In this document: positions 1 through 12,700 of the stretch, piece after piece
How positions within the stretch are numbered: position 1 is the first letter of the stretch
Layout: each line of letters starts with the position of its first letter
Assembly: GCA_946902875.1 (NCBI GenBank)
Contig: OX336343.1
Span: forward strand, 1,960,754-2,024,753
DNA: 64,000 bases
Direction: 5' to 3'
Source: Nematopogon swammerdamellus
Taxonomy: Eukaryota > Arthropoda > Insecta > Lepidoptera > Adelidae
Notes under the pieces: generated by a model
What the model saw: only the letters and a program-made list of their open reading frames with translations
Database searches by the model: none
Told to the model about the DNA's origin: nothing
Translations under genes and position numbers: made by a program

Positions 1-633
1 TCTTTAAAAAAAATAACAAAAAAAACTATGTTTTCCGTATATTACCCCTTGTATCGAATTCTTATGTATATAATTCAAAAGAGAATGTCGAACTTAATTT
101 TTTTCACTTCAAGGCTCAATTTCTTGCCGAATATAATAAAACTTTGAATTTGACCTTTGGCGTGCTTTGTGTCCAAGGTCGCATAATAGTTTGGTGAAGG
201 ACGCAACTTTCTGAAATTGCGCAATCTTTGTTAGACGTCTTTCACATATTTTGTTGCAATAAATAGAGATAGCAATACACATGTGCGGGTCCCAGTTCAT
301 AAAACGAATTAAAAAAAACTGCGCCATCTTGATTTCATTTAGTTAGTTGTTGATGTGTGTCATCATCTCCGCAGTAACGGCTGACGAATCTTTCATTTTT
401 CTACGAAATTGCAGAAATTACTGCAAAGCGTGCGTGCGTCTCGTGTCGTGCTGCTCATTTGTGTTTTTTAGGAGAATCTCTGTCTTATCTCAACTCAACT
501 CCTATGGTATTCGGAGAGTGTTTATTGCCTGTGAGGTGGACTGGTGTAGCTAGGAGGTCTACATTGATCTCGGAATATTCGGGGCGTATGTGCTGCCTGA
601 TTTTCTGAGAAGGCAGCGACTGCAGCTGAGAGG
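1..633. other. Region upstream of nudE, including its probable 5' UTR
   Basis: AT-rich sequence becomes GC-richer from about 400 to 633. I see no repeat family or gene here. The GC-richer part probably holds the nudE promoter and 5' UTR, which is inferred from position only. Confidence 0.4.
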
Positions 634-701
634 ATGGCGGATATGGCCGAGCGCGAGAGTGCGGAGTATTGGAGGAAGCAGGCCAAGCATTATGAACAAA
701 A
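634..701 (+). CDS. nudE: nudE exon 1 (start codon)
   Basis: The ATG at 634 begins MADMAERESAEYWRKQAKHY and the exon ends AA before gtaaga at 702 (phase 2). A second ATG in frame at 643 could also serve. The acidic start followed by a YW motif and KH-Y fits the N-terminus of nudE proteins. Confidence 0.85.
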
Positions 702-3700
702 GTAAGAACTTGCCCTGTAGTAATTTTCTCTTCAGATTTTCTCGTTGTGATCGTGTGTTACCATGACAAAATGCTGCATTGTTTATTACTTATTCCGGTT
801 TGATCGTGTTGGCTAGCCTATAGGCCTCGTCATGATAGTAAAGACCCATGCCAATAATTATTGTTTATCTGAGATAGATATTTATGATAATATATGCATT
901 GAAATATTTTAGGAGCTAAACAAAATACAATGACATTCTTATTGGAATCACACTGCGAGGACATACAAAATAAGGTTAGACAAGCTTCCTTGGCTCGTGT
1001 TCGGTTGCTGAGGGAGTGGGGTCGATCTGTGTCATTCCACTCTGAAGATTTGTTTTTGATTTTTGTAAAAAAAAATTTATGCAAACACAGCACATCAACT
1101 GTGATGTCAGCTCATAACGTCTTGGTGAACTAGGTGTCATGTCAGTGCTTCCCTTTGGTCCTGCCGGCTACACTAAACTGGACAGAAAAATAAACTATTT
1201 AGATAGCCGTTCCGACCAACCTTTCATTCACCGCTGTGGTATAGTGACACCAGGAAGTTATGATACGTGACTGTCTGCATTCCTAAGAATGGACGTGAAC
1301 TTTATATGGAAAGTTTGCCGATAATTAGGTTATTAGGTAATACAATTTATCGATAAACTTTTGAAGGTGTGGAACTCAGCTTGCGATGGCTTCACCGAAC
1401 ATATCCGGGCCCATCGGCAGTAGAGAAGGGTGTTAATCGAGGTCGGGACTAGCGAGTGGCCACTCTAAATTAAAAAAACCTGCCGTAGAAAAGGTAGAAA
1501 GACGCGCTTGATGTATTAATTAATAGAATGAGTGGGTTTTTTATATCGTAAAAAAAAAAAATGGGTATGGTACACCCCTCAGCATAAAGTTACCTACTAA
1601 TGAAGGACCTTATACAGGCTGTTTGATGACTATAGGCACGAGTCAGTAAGCCTGGATGCGAAATACGGCATCGTTTGTATGAGAACCGAGGTAGCCGCCA
1701 AAGGGGTGTGAAGTCTGAGGCGGGAGCGGCGCATGGAACGCCGTGATTGGCCGAGCGAGTAGGTAGCCAAGTGACGCCAGTCTTCCATACATTTGAACGG
1801 GATTCATACAATAAGTCGCTCATTGTGTCGATTCGCGATGAAAAGATGAAACGGATTTAACAATATTTAACCCTTCTTTACATCAAGGGAATAATATAAC
1901 TTTCTCTTAAATGAACAAAGGCAACGCCCCTTTCACAATTTTGCGAATTTGCAGATTTTCGCATAAACACGATCATAGTTCTAAGTTCTGAGATACCTCG
2001 GATACTTTATTATAAATCTACAATTGTGTATTCCATAATAAAAATTATCAAAATGTATGCGAAAATAGTTAAGCATAAAGATTAACTTTTTTTAAGGAAA
2101 CTGATACGGATGGCTCCATCATCGTAATAATGCTTCAGTTTGGTACCAGCGATGATGGGAGCCCAATAAATAAATACTAAAATAAAACTACAATAAACTA
2201 AAATAATAAAAATAATCAAGATCGATAAATACATAAAAAAAAATAAACAAACAAACCAAATAAAATAAAAAATATGAAGAAAAACCGGATTTAGACACAT
2301 CAGCCAAGGCTGCCTGTCTAAAATAAATAAATATACCTAGGTGAATTAGGTACGTGCCTTGTCACCGATTCCCCCTAATCGATCCGGCTATACTGAATTG
2401 GATGGAAAACACGTAGGTACTACTTTTCATAGTGACTTCGACCGACGTTTATTTAGTGCAGTGGTACCAACACGGGCGGGTTGAACCCTACCATCTACAT
2501 ATACAGCCTGTACATTTATATACGTTCTATACATTCTGAATCTCTGACATTAAAGGCAAACGTTTAAACTATTGCGTCAATTATTTTTAATTCTCCTAAA
2601 TATCCGCGATCTGATATTCCCGGTAGACGCATGACCTAAAGAAATTAATTCCTTTCTCCTTAGAGTCGCTCAAAAGTAAAAACCGGTAGGTACTGGTTGA
2701 ATGAAAAAAGCGCGATAAACGAATATTGAACGAGGAAACCTGCTGAGGTTGACTAGAAGAAATGTCCTTTGGCAATAAGGCAGAATGCATGAAATATCTG
2801 TATACATTTAACATACATATTTATTATCAATAAACAAAAAAAATTACAAGATCTAACTGCATCCAACACGATAGTCGACCTATGGTGGGTAAGCAGAAAA
2901 GAGCTCTCCATACATATTTACGCCGATGTTTGTTACTGAAATTCAAGCGAAAAATGCTATCAAATTGAATGAAAGTACTTGATGACTCCATTCTGTGTTC
3001 AAGTTTGAATTTTTCGATGACTTTTTGCACCAAAGCACTGCACAATGAGGCATTTTGTGACAGACGCGCACGTTCGCTCCGCCTGAGCGGCGGACGGAGA
3101 CTAAGATCGGTCGCCGGCGCTAGACTGACGCGCTGGCGCGTTTGCGCTGGCGCGCGGCTACCCCTGTCCTCCTATGTATAGCGCATCCAGGCTTACTGAC
3201 TCGTGACTATAGGTCATAAAGCAAACCAGGTACTCCTGAGCCTATTTGGAGCAAAAAAGTTAGATGACATTTTGTTCTAAGGTGAACTTTTTTTTCCAAA
3301 CAAAACTAAATAAAATTATTTAGTTTTATATGAAAAAAAAAAGTTCACCGTAGGTTTGCTTTATGACCTATAGTCATCAAACACCCTGTATAATCAATGT
3401 GACAGCATTGGGCAATTTTTAAAATTTCTGAAGTCGAATTGAATTTCAATCTTCATGTTTATTGGAACGTCTGTGTGCGCTTAAAAATAAGACCGCGTGC
3501 TGCCGGGGGCCCGCGTACTACCGGTTGGACACCGCTGGTGTAAACGAATTACGAAGCGTGCACTCTAACTGAAATGTTCAGTGCACTAGATAAATATTTA
3601 TTTATATATTTTAGATAGGCAGCCTAGGCTGATATGTCTAAATCCAGTTAACATTTGTTGTTTTTGTTATAATCTTAGATTTTTTAAATTCTTTATTAAA

Positions 3701-6700
3701 TATTATTATTATTTGTTTTCCATTTATTCACAGGTTTCTTTTTATATAAATTTGACATTTTTTTTTTATTAAAAACCTAAAATTAATATAAAAATAAATG
3801 GAGTTTCCACCACCGGCGGCGGGGCCCAAAGAGAGGAACCTCCGGACGATGCGTGCAGTATCGATAATTTGTTTTTTTATTATCATTCTTGATATCTAAC
3901 AAATAAAACATAATCTCAAAAAGAGTGCTCAAAACGATAATTAAAAAAAAATTTAAAAATCCAAAAAATCCAAGATAATGACAAAAAAAAACAAATTTTA
4001 ACTGTATTTAGACGTATCAGCCTAGGCTCCTTATTGTTTATTGTATAATTTCATCCATAGGTAGTAAGGTAACCTTACGCTTGGACATGTCGAAAATTCC
4101 GCCAGTTCTAAATTCAATGCGAAGAAGAACTGACAAACAAACTTCGCAAGTCACAATGTTTTGTTAGTACCTTATAAGTATTATGTTATAGTAACTTATA
4201 AATAATTAACCCATACTACCGCTCACAAGAGCATTAATATTTACAGCATAAACAGGAATACTGAAGAATCTGACCACACTGCCTATTTAAATTACCTATA
4301 ACTGGTGTATAGTGCCATCAAGGAGAATACCTACGGGAGACGCAACGCTACTGCGTTTGTATCGGAGCACGGCTAGCCAAAAATCCCTACTACTACGAAA
4401 ATCGAAATCGCAATTTAATCTTTTATGACGTGACTTGTCTATCTCCGTTACCCATATCGCGCCCCGCGATATGGAGAGAGACAGAGCGAGCAAGGCGAGC
4501 GACAGGTTTGTTATCGCTGGCTTGGCTCGGGTATCTGGTAGTAAGAGCCGACCGTCCGACCAATCGGAAGCCTTGCTTGACGGCAACTTGACGGGATCAC
4601 TACGAATGCCAGTCTGACGGACAATGATGGTGCGGTATATCTGTGAATTTTGAAATTGTTATTTGTAATATTATTTCAAATAGTTTTTACTGGACGAATA
4701 TTATTGTTTGAATCCAAAAAGAATATTGAAAAATTAAACAAGACTGTTGTTTTAATATTTTTGAAAAGTTGTACTAATAATCAGTGATAGGAATAAGTAG
4801 GGCTTATTTACCTAAATTTCGAGGAACAGAGTAAAAGATTGGAGACTTCCTTAAGACAATATTTTTTTCCGGTTTAATAATATTCTTGGTGTTTTAATTT
4901 CGCGATTTGAAAAAAGTGGCCACCATTTTGAACTTTTTAGTTACTGGACCGATTGCTTTCAAAATCGATATCTGGGTGTCAGTGTGGGCTCTGAATACGA
5001 ATCTGTAGTAAAAATTTAAAAAAGTGGCCGCCATTTTGAACTTTTTAGTTACTGGACCGATTTCTTTCAAAATCGATATATGGGCGTCTGTGTGGACTCT
5101 GGATACGAATCTATAGTCAAAACTTAAAAAAAGTAGCCGCCATTGTTGTTGTTGTTGTTTTGGTTTGGGGTTGGCTCTAGGCCTGCAAACTAATCCCGCT
5201 TGGTTGGGGACCTTCGTGCAAAACCCCGCAGTCTCCAGCTACCCCAGCCAGCCTATGTCTTCCATGAAAGCCACAAGTCGACCGGGGTGTCTGCAGGCCG
5301 CTTATCCCTTAGTCGCCTTTTACGACATGCACGGGGAGAGGAGATGCAGTGGGACTATTCTTATTAAGTACCGACCCCACACAGTACAAGTAGCCGCCAT
5401 TTTGAACTTTTTAGTTACTGGACCGATTGCTTTCAAAATCGATATCTAGGCGTCTGTGTGGACTCAGAATACGAATCTGTAGTCAAAATAAAAAAGAAGT
5501 GGCCGCCATTTTGAACTTTTTAGTTACTGGACCGATTTCTTTCAAAATCGATATCTGGGTGTATGTGTGGGCTCTGAATACGAATCTGTAGTAAACATTT
5601 AAAAAAAGTGGCCGCCATTTTGAACTTTTTAGTTACTGGACCGATTGCTTTCAAAATCGATATCTGGGTGTCTGTGTGGGCTCTGAATACGAATCCGTTG
5701 TAAAATAAAAAAAAAGTGGCCGCCATTTTGAACTTTTCAGTTACTGGACCGATTGCTTTCAAAATCGATATCTGGGTGTATGTGTGGGCTCTGAATACGA
5801 ATCTGTAGTAAACATTTAAAAAAAGTGGCCGCCATTTTGAACTTTTTAGTTACTGGACCGATTGCTTTCAAAATCGATATCTGGGTGTCTGTGTGGGCTC
5901 TGAATACGAATCCGTTGTCAAAATTGATAAAAAGTGGCCGCCATTTTGAACTTTTTAGTTACTGGACCGATTGCTTTCAAAATCGATATCTGGTTGTATG
6001 TGTGGGCTCTGAATACGAATCTGTAGTAAGAAATTAAAAAAAGTGGCCCCCATTTTGAACTTTTTAGTTACTGGACCGATTGCTTTCAAAATCGATATCT
6101 AGGTGTCTGTGTGGGCTCTGAATACGAATCCGTTGTCAAAATTTAAAAAAAGTGGCCGCCATTTTGAAGTTATTAGTTACTGGGCCGATTGCTTTCAAAA
6201 TCGATATTTGTTTGTCTGTGTGGGCTCTGAATACGAATCCGTTGTCAAAATCTTAAAAAAGTGGCCGCCATTTTGAACTTTTTAGTTACTGGACTGATTA
6301 CTTTCAAAACACATATCTACATGTCTGTGTGGGCTCTGAATAACAATATGTAGTTAACATAAAAAATATGATATCGATTTTGAAAGCAATCGGTCCAGTA
6401 ACTAAAAAGTTCAAAATGGCGGCCACTTTTTTTTAATTTTGACAACGGCTTCGTATTTCGAGCCCACACAGACACCCAGATATCGATTTTGAAAGCAATC
6501 GGTCCAGTAACTAAAAAGTTCAAAATGGCGGCCACTTTTTTTAAATTTTGACTACAGATTAGTATTCAGAGCCCACACAGACACCCAGATATCGATTTTG
6601 AAAGCAATCGGTCCAGTAACTAAAAAGTTCAAAATGGCGGCCACTTTTCTTTAATTTTGATTACAGATTCGTATTCAGAGCCCACACAGACATCCAGATA

Positions 6701-9700
6701 TCGATTTTGAAAGTAATCGGTCCAGTAACTAAAAAGTTCAAAATGGCGGTCACTTTTTTAAATTTTGACAACGGATTCGTATTCAGAGCCTACATAAACA
6801 CCCAGATATCGATTTTGAAAGCAATCGGTCCAGTAACTAAAAAGTTCAAAATGGCGGCCACTTTTTTTTAATTTTGACTACAGATTCGTATTCAGAGCCC
6901 ACACAGACACCCAGATATCGATTTTGAAAGCAATCGGTCCAGTAACTAAAAAGTTCAAAATGGCGGCCACTTTTTTTATTTTGACTACAGATTCGTATTC
7001 AGAGCCCACACAGACACCCAGATATCGATTTTGAAAGTAATCGGTCCAGTAACTAAAAAGTTCAAAATGGCGGTCACTTTTTTTAAATTTTGACAACGGA
7101 TTCGTATTCAGAGCCTACATAGACACCCAGATATCGATTTTGAAAGCAATCGGTCCAGTAACTAAAAATTTCAAAATGGCGGCTACTTTTTTAAAATTTG
7201 ACTACAGATTCGTATTCACTGACACCCAGATGTCGATTTTGAAAGCAATCTGTCCAGTTACTAAAAAGTTCAAAATGGCGGCCACTTTTTTTAAATCGCG
7301 AAATTATAACACCATGAATAGGTATTATTAAACCGGAAAAAAATATTGTCGTAAGGAAGTCTCCAATTTTTTACTCTGTTCCTCGAAGTTTAGGTAAATA
7401 AGTCCTACCTATTCCTATCACTGATAATAATAATACTTATTATAATAATACATAATATACAATATATTAGTTTTGTATAGGTATATTTGTTTTATAATTA
7501 TAAAAAATACAAAACGTAATATTAAAGAAATAATAACAATACATATTATAAATTGAATTCATCCATGTCATTGCCATAAAAAAACTAACAACACCCATAT
7601 ACAATAATTGATTTCAAATTTCTATCCAGTCTGTCAAATTTGCCTATCATGTGTACGCGCCCAGTATGGCGCGCAGTCGTGCTCCTAGCTCGCGGAATTT
7701 TTGTATTTTACACGCTTTAAGCATTGTATTATCATTAATATGACCTAATTATGAAAGGTTACGCCATCTTTTATCATTCCTGATGATCTTGAGCTCTTTC
7801 GACACGCACGAACTGCACAAATCGCCATTTTGCGTAGTGCACATATACGTGTTCTTCGTTCCCAAGTCGCGAGCGCACTGACGGTCGATCCCGCAGCAGC
7901 GCTATATATTAGTGCAAATGCTCTAACACGCGGCTAATTTTCCTATATATTAGCGCTCGACGGTTGCCACTCCCGTAGGTATGCTCGGTGAGTGCCATCG
8001 TCAATTTTGATACTTCATATTATATCAAGTCAAATAAAAAAAAATTAAAAATTAGTTTACGTTTATTACAAAGAAATGTAATAAGTCGTATTAAAAAATC
8101 GAATGATACAATAAATAAATAAATTTAATTCAAAGTGAAGTTGTACATGCGTTGCTCTCCCGCCCGCAGAGTGCTTGACATCCAGCAGGAGCTGGACGAG
8201 TACACGGAGAACTCTGCGCAGCTGGAGAAGGAGCTGGAGGCCTCGCTGCTTCAGGTGGAGAAGCAGAACAGAGACCTCGACAATCAGAACCAACGACTCA
8301 AGGCCGATATTGACATGTTGAAGGTAACGGTACATTTTGGATTCGTTTCGTTTTTGGTTGCGAGCTATCGGAGCACACGATGTCAGCGCGTCAGGTGAAC
8401 TATGTAGGTGCCATGTCAGTGCTGCTCTTTGTCCATTTTTTTTTTATGCAATCTGACACGGTTGGCAACATCACCTACAACGTCCGTGATGTCAGCCCAT
8501 AACACCGGGTGAACTTGGTGCCACGTCAGTGCTTCCCTTCGGTTGTGCCGGCTACACTGAACTGGACGGAAAACACAAACTATTTACATAGCCGTTTCGA
8601 CCGACCGTTCATTCAGTGCGGTGGTACCAACCCGGGCGGGTTAAACCCTACCACCTAGTAATATAAGAAGGGAGTCATATCCCTTAGTCGCCTTTTCGGA
8701 CATAAACGGGGAGAGATGCAGTGGGGCTATTCTTTTAAAGTACCGGCCCCACACGGTAAGCTATCGGAGCCCACGATGTCAGCGCATCAGGTGAACTATG
8801 TAGGTGCCATGTCAGTGCTGCTCTTTGTCCATGCCAGCTACATAGAACTGGAACACACTGCTTAAATAGCCATTTAAACTGACCTTTTTTTTATGGAAAC
8901 TGACACAGTTGGCTACATCATCTACAACATCCGTGATGTCAGCCCATAACACCGGGTGCCATGTCAGTGCTTCCCTTCATTTCGTGTCGACCACACTGAA
9001 CTGGACGGAAAACACGAACTATTTACATAGCCGTTTCGACCGACGTTTAATTCATTGCGGTGACCTGACCAGACCCTTCATCCAATACACCTGATAAGCT
9101 TATTTACTGCATATTTTGTAGTCAGAATTCTCAGTAAAATTTGTTAATCTTGCTCTCAAGCTGTATTTTTGATAAGACTGTACGCAGTTATATTATGTTG
9201 TAAGTAAATAAAATACCTGTAATAATATTTATAATAATATACCCTGCAAAGTTTCTTGCCGGCTATTCGTGGGTGTAATTGAACTGGATTGAACATTAGT
9301 GACAAGTTCGAGTGCAGTTAAACTTCCTTAAGACTGCTCAATAAATGATAAACTGCAGTGGTACTAATCTGAAGCAATGTATGACAAAAAGAGATTTTTG
9401 CTTTTATTTGCAAATAAAATCAGCCTCTTTTCGGACCTTATATCTCGACAACAATTGAGAATTGGTAAAAAGTGTATATATCAAAGTTGTAGAGAATTTT
9501 ATCACCTCTTATTCTGTAATTGAACAGTTTTTCTTATGATGCACCGTTTTCGAGATATATGCGAAAAACCGAAAAATGGGACCTTCTTTGTGCTTCCCCT
9601 GATCCACGATCCACGATCCTGACACCTCTGCCGCCTCTTCCACTCTCATATGTGACTGCCTCGGTAGCTCAGTGGTGCGGTCGGTCGACTGTTGTTAAGC

Positions 9701-12700
9701 AACGCTGAGCGCGGTCAGTAGTTGGATGTGTGACCGTTCGACCGTTGGAGAACATCCGTGATGTCAGCCCATAACACCGGGTGAACTTGGTGCCTCGTCA
9801 GTGCTTCCCTTCATTTCATGTTGGCCACACTGAACTGGACAGAAAACACAAATTATTTACATGGCCGTTTCGACCGACCTTTCATTCAGTGCGGTGGTAC
9901 CAACCTGGCCGGGATAAACTCTACCACCTAGTAAGGTAAGAAGGGAAGGGACCTACAGTTTATTGTGGAATCCGAACCACGGTCAGCCTCCAACGGTCGA
10001 GCGGTCACCCATCCAAGTATTGACCGCGCTCAGCGTTGCTTAAGAACAGTCGACTGACCGCACCACTGAGCTACCAAGGCTGACGAATTTCCTTATCCCT
10101 TAGTCGACTTCTACGACATGCGACGGGGAGAGATGCAGTGGGGCTATTCTTTTTAAGTATCGACCCCACACGGTACAGACGTATGGAAGTTGAAATACCA
10201 ATGCTAAGTATGATTACAGAGCAAACTGGAGAGGAGCCAGCACGAAGCGAACGCACTCGAAAACGAAGTCCACGCTCTCAAGATGGACAAGGACAAGCAG
10301 GCAGCGTACGTGCGCGAGCTGGAGCAGAAGAACGACGATCTGGAGAGGGGGCAACGGTAAGATAAAAATTTTTGTTTTTGTGTTTTGTTTCAAGGTTCCG
10401 TTTCCGTCGTACGGGACCCTATTACTAAGCCTACGCCGTCTGTCTGTCTGTCAGTCTGTCCGAGGGCTGTATCTCTTGAACCGTAATAGGTGGACAGAGC
10501 TAATCGTAGGTACGCCAAACAGAGATTACTAACTAAGAACTCGTAGGTATGCCAAACAGAGATTATTAACTAAGAACTGGAAGTGCCCTATTTGATTTCC
10601 TACGAATAGACCTACCAGGCGGGACAGTGCTATTCGCAGGTATGAGGTATTCGTAGGGACGAACTGCACTATACGAGTTGATTTAAAAAAAATAACCAGG
10701 GTTAAATTACAGAAGATGCGTCGCTATGTAATTTAACCCTAACCTAATGTTGAGGCGGCGCATGTCGTTATTGTTACGTTTCGTTGAAAACTCCCATAGT
10801 ACAGTTTGCATACCTGCATGCAGGTTTACCTACGAATAGACATTCCTGATCGGACAGGGCTATTCGTAGGTATACCTGCATGCAGGTACACCTACGAATA
10901 GACACTTCCGTAATAGGCAGCCCCGTGAAATTTTCACAGAATATATTGTGTTATTATGGCCGATATAACAACAAGTAAGAAAAAGTAAAAAATTCGCGCG
11001 GGTTCCCATACAAGACACTAAAAAGTGCATGCGCGCCATCTACCGAAAACAGTATGAAGCATTTTAACTAATCATGAATTTTAACTAATATGAAGCATTT
11101 CATAAAACACGCCATAGATGGCGTGAGTGGCGCTGACCATGACATGGCGATACGGTGGAATCCAAACCGCGGTCAGCCTCTTAACGGTCGAGCGGTCACC
11201 CATCCAAGTACTGATCGCGCTCAGCGTTGCTTAACAACAGTCGAACGACCGCACCACTGAGCTACCGAGGCTGACGATGCTCTGTGATGTAACGCAAGTG
11301 TTGTATGTACTGCACCGCAGGGTGATATCGGAGTCGGTGTCGTACATCGAGGCGCTGCTCAACCAGGCGTACGAGCGCAACGCTGTGCTGGAGAGCGAGG
11401 TGGACGAGGTGGAGGCGCTGCGAGTGCGGCTGCAGCGCGCCAACGACGAGGCCAGGGGTGAGTAGGAAACAAAAAACATTATAATTTATAATTTTTAGAA
11501 AAAAAAACTGTTGTGATGCTACATACATACTGTAAGCAGTGTCTATTGTGTAGCTGGTCACAATGTATTGTAATTGAAGACGTTAAAAAAAATTACCCTG
11601 CGAAGTTTCTTGCCGGCTCTTCTTTGTGGGTGTAATCGAACCGGATTGTAAAAACTAAACAGGACAAATTCAATCGTAGTGTACTACCGTACAAATGATG
11701 AATAAAGAATAAAGTATAAATAAAGAATAAATAAATAATAAAGGACATACATACATACATACCACACGCCGTATCCCGACAATCGGGGCAAGCAGAGTAA
11801 TTGGTGTTGTGCTGCAAGCACTCTCATAAATTGCAGCACAACACCGACCGCCACGTTTGTTCAAAGTATTCGGACAAGATCAACATCAGGCAGCATATAA
11901 GGCACGAAGGCCCACCTGCTGCATGACTCGGTGGAAAGACCGTGCCAAGCTGAGAGGTGGCAAGCCTGTCGCCCTTATGCACGGCATCTTGCCTTATCCC
12001 TTAGTCGCCCTTTACGACATGCACGGGGAGAGATGCAGTGGGGATATTCTTTTTAAGCATCTGCCCCACACCTGGAGAACTAGGAATCTGGGATGGCAGC
12101 AAGGGAAGAAATTGATCTCACTGGAGCCCGATTCTGAAAGTCAAGAAAACAAAAAACAAAAAACCCGTTTATAGTTAGAAAAAAAAAAACTGATTATAGA
12201 TAGCAAAAGAGGAACAAAACATAAAAAATTGTCTACTTTAAACGCTGACAGCTGACAGCTGGTGCTTGTATTTTGTTTTTTTAATTTATGAGTCCACTTG
12301 TATTGTTTTTTGAAGTATTTTTGTTTAATTAGTTTTTTAAAGAATTAATTGAGGGGTCGCTGACGGTGTCTTCAGATAATTTGTTCCAGGCCCTTACGAA
12401 ATATGCTTTAGAAAATGCTTCCTGGGGTTGGTTCTATGTGTGGGCCATTTTAGTTTTAATGAGTGACCGCGAAAACGTTCTTCGGTGCTCCTTTCGTACA
12501 TTGACTGTAGAACTGGTACATCGTAGCATTTTTTTTTTATGTAATCCGTTATGGGTGGCTGCGTCGGAGGGGCCAAAGCGCCTGCTCCGACCAGCCAATA
12601 TCACATCCGAGAAGGTAGGTGCCATACCGGAGACTTCCCTGGATTGCTGGCTATACTGGACTAGAGGAGAACACAACCGAGGCTGCTATGCGGCCATCTT

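Noticed and set aside
2082..2300. Hydrophobic 72-residue minus-strand frame
   Set aside because: Arises from AT-rich low-complexity DNA (taaaaataaaa-type), with no family resemblance.
5520..7331. Repeated short frames such as MAAILNFLVTGPIAFKIDIW
   Set aside because: Produced by the 108-bp units of the foldback element. They recur on both strands according to arm orientation and end at unit variation.
9655..9745. 5S rRNA-like sequence
   Set aside because: Only the internal-promoter region resembles 5S, and it recurs as a head of dispersed SINE B copies with different flanks. Not a 5S gene.
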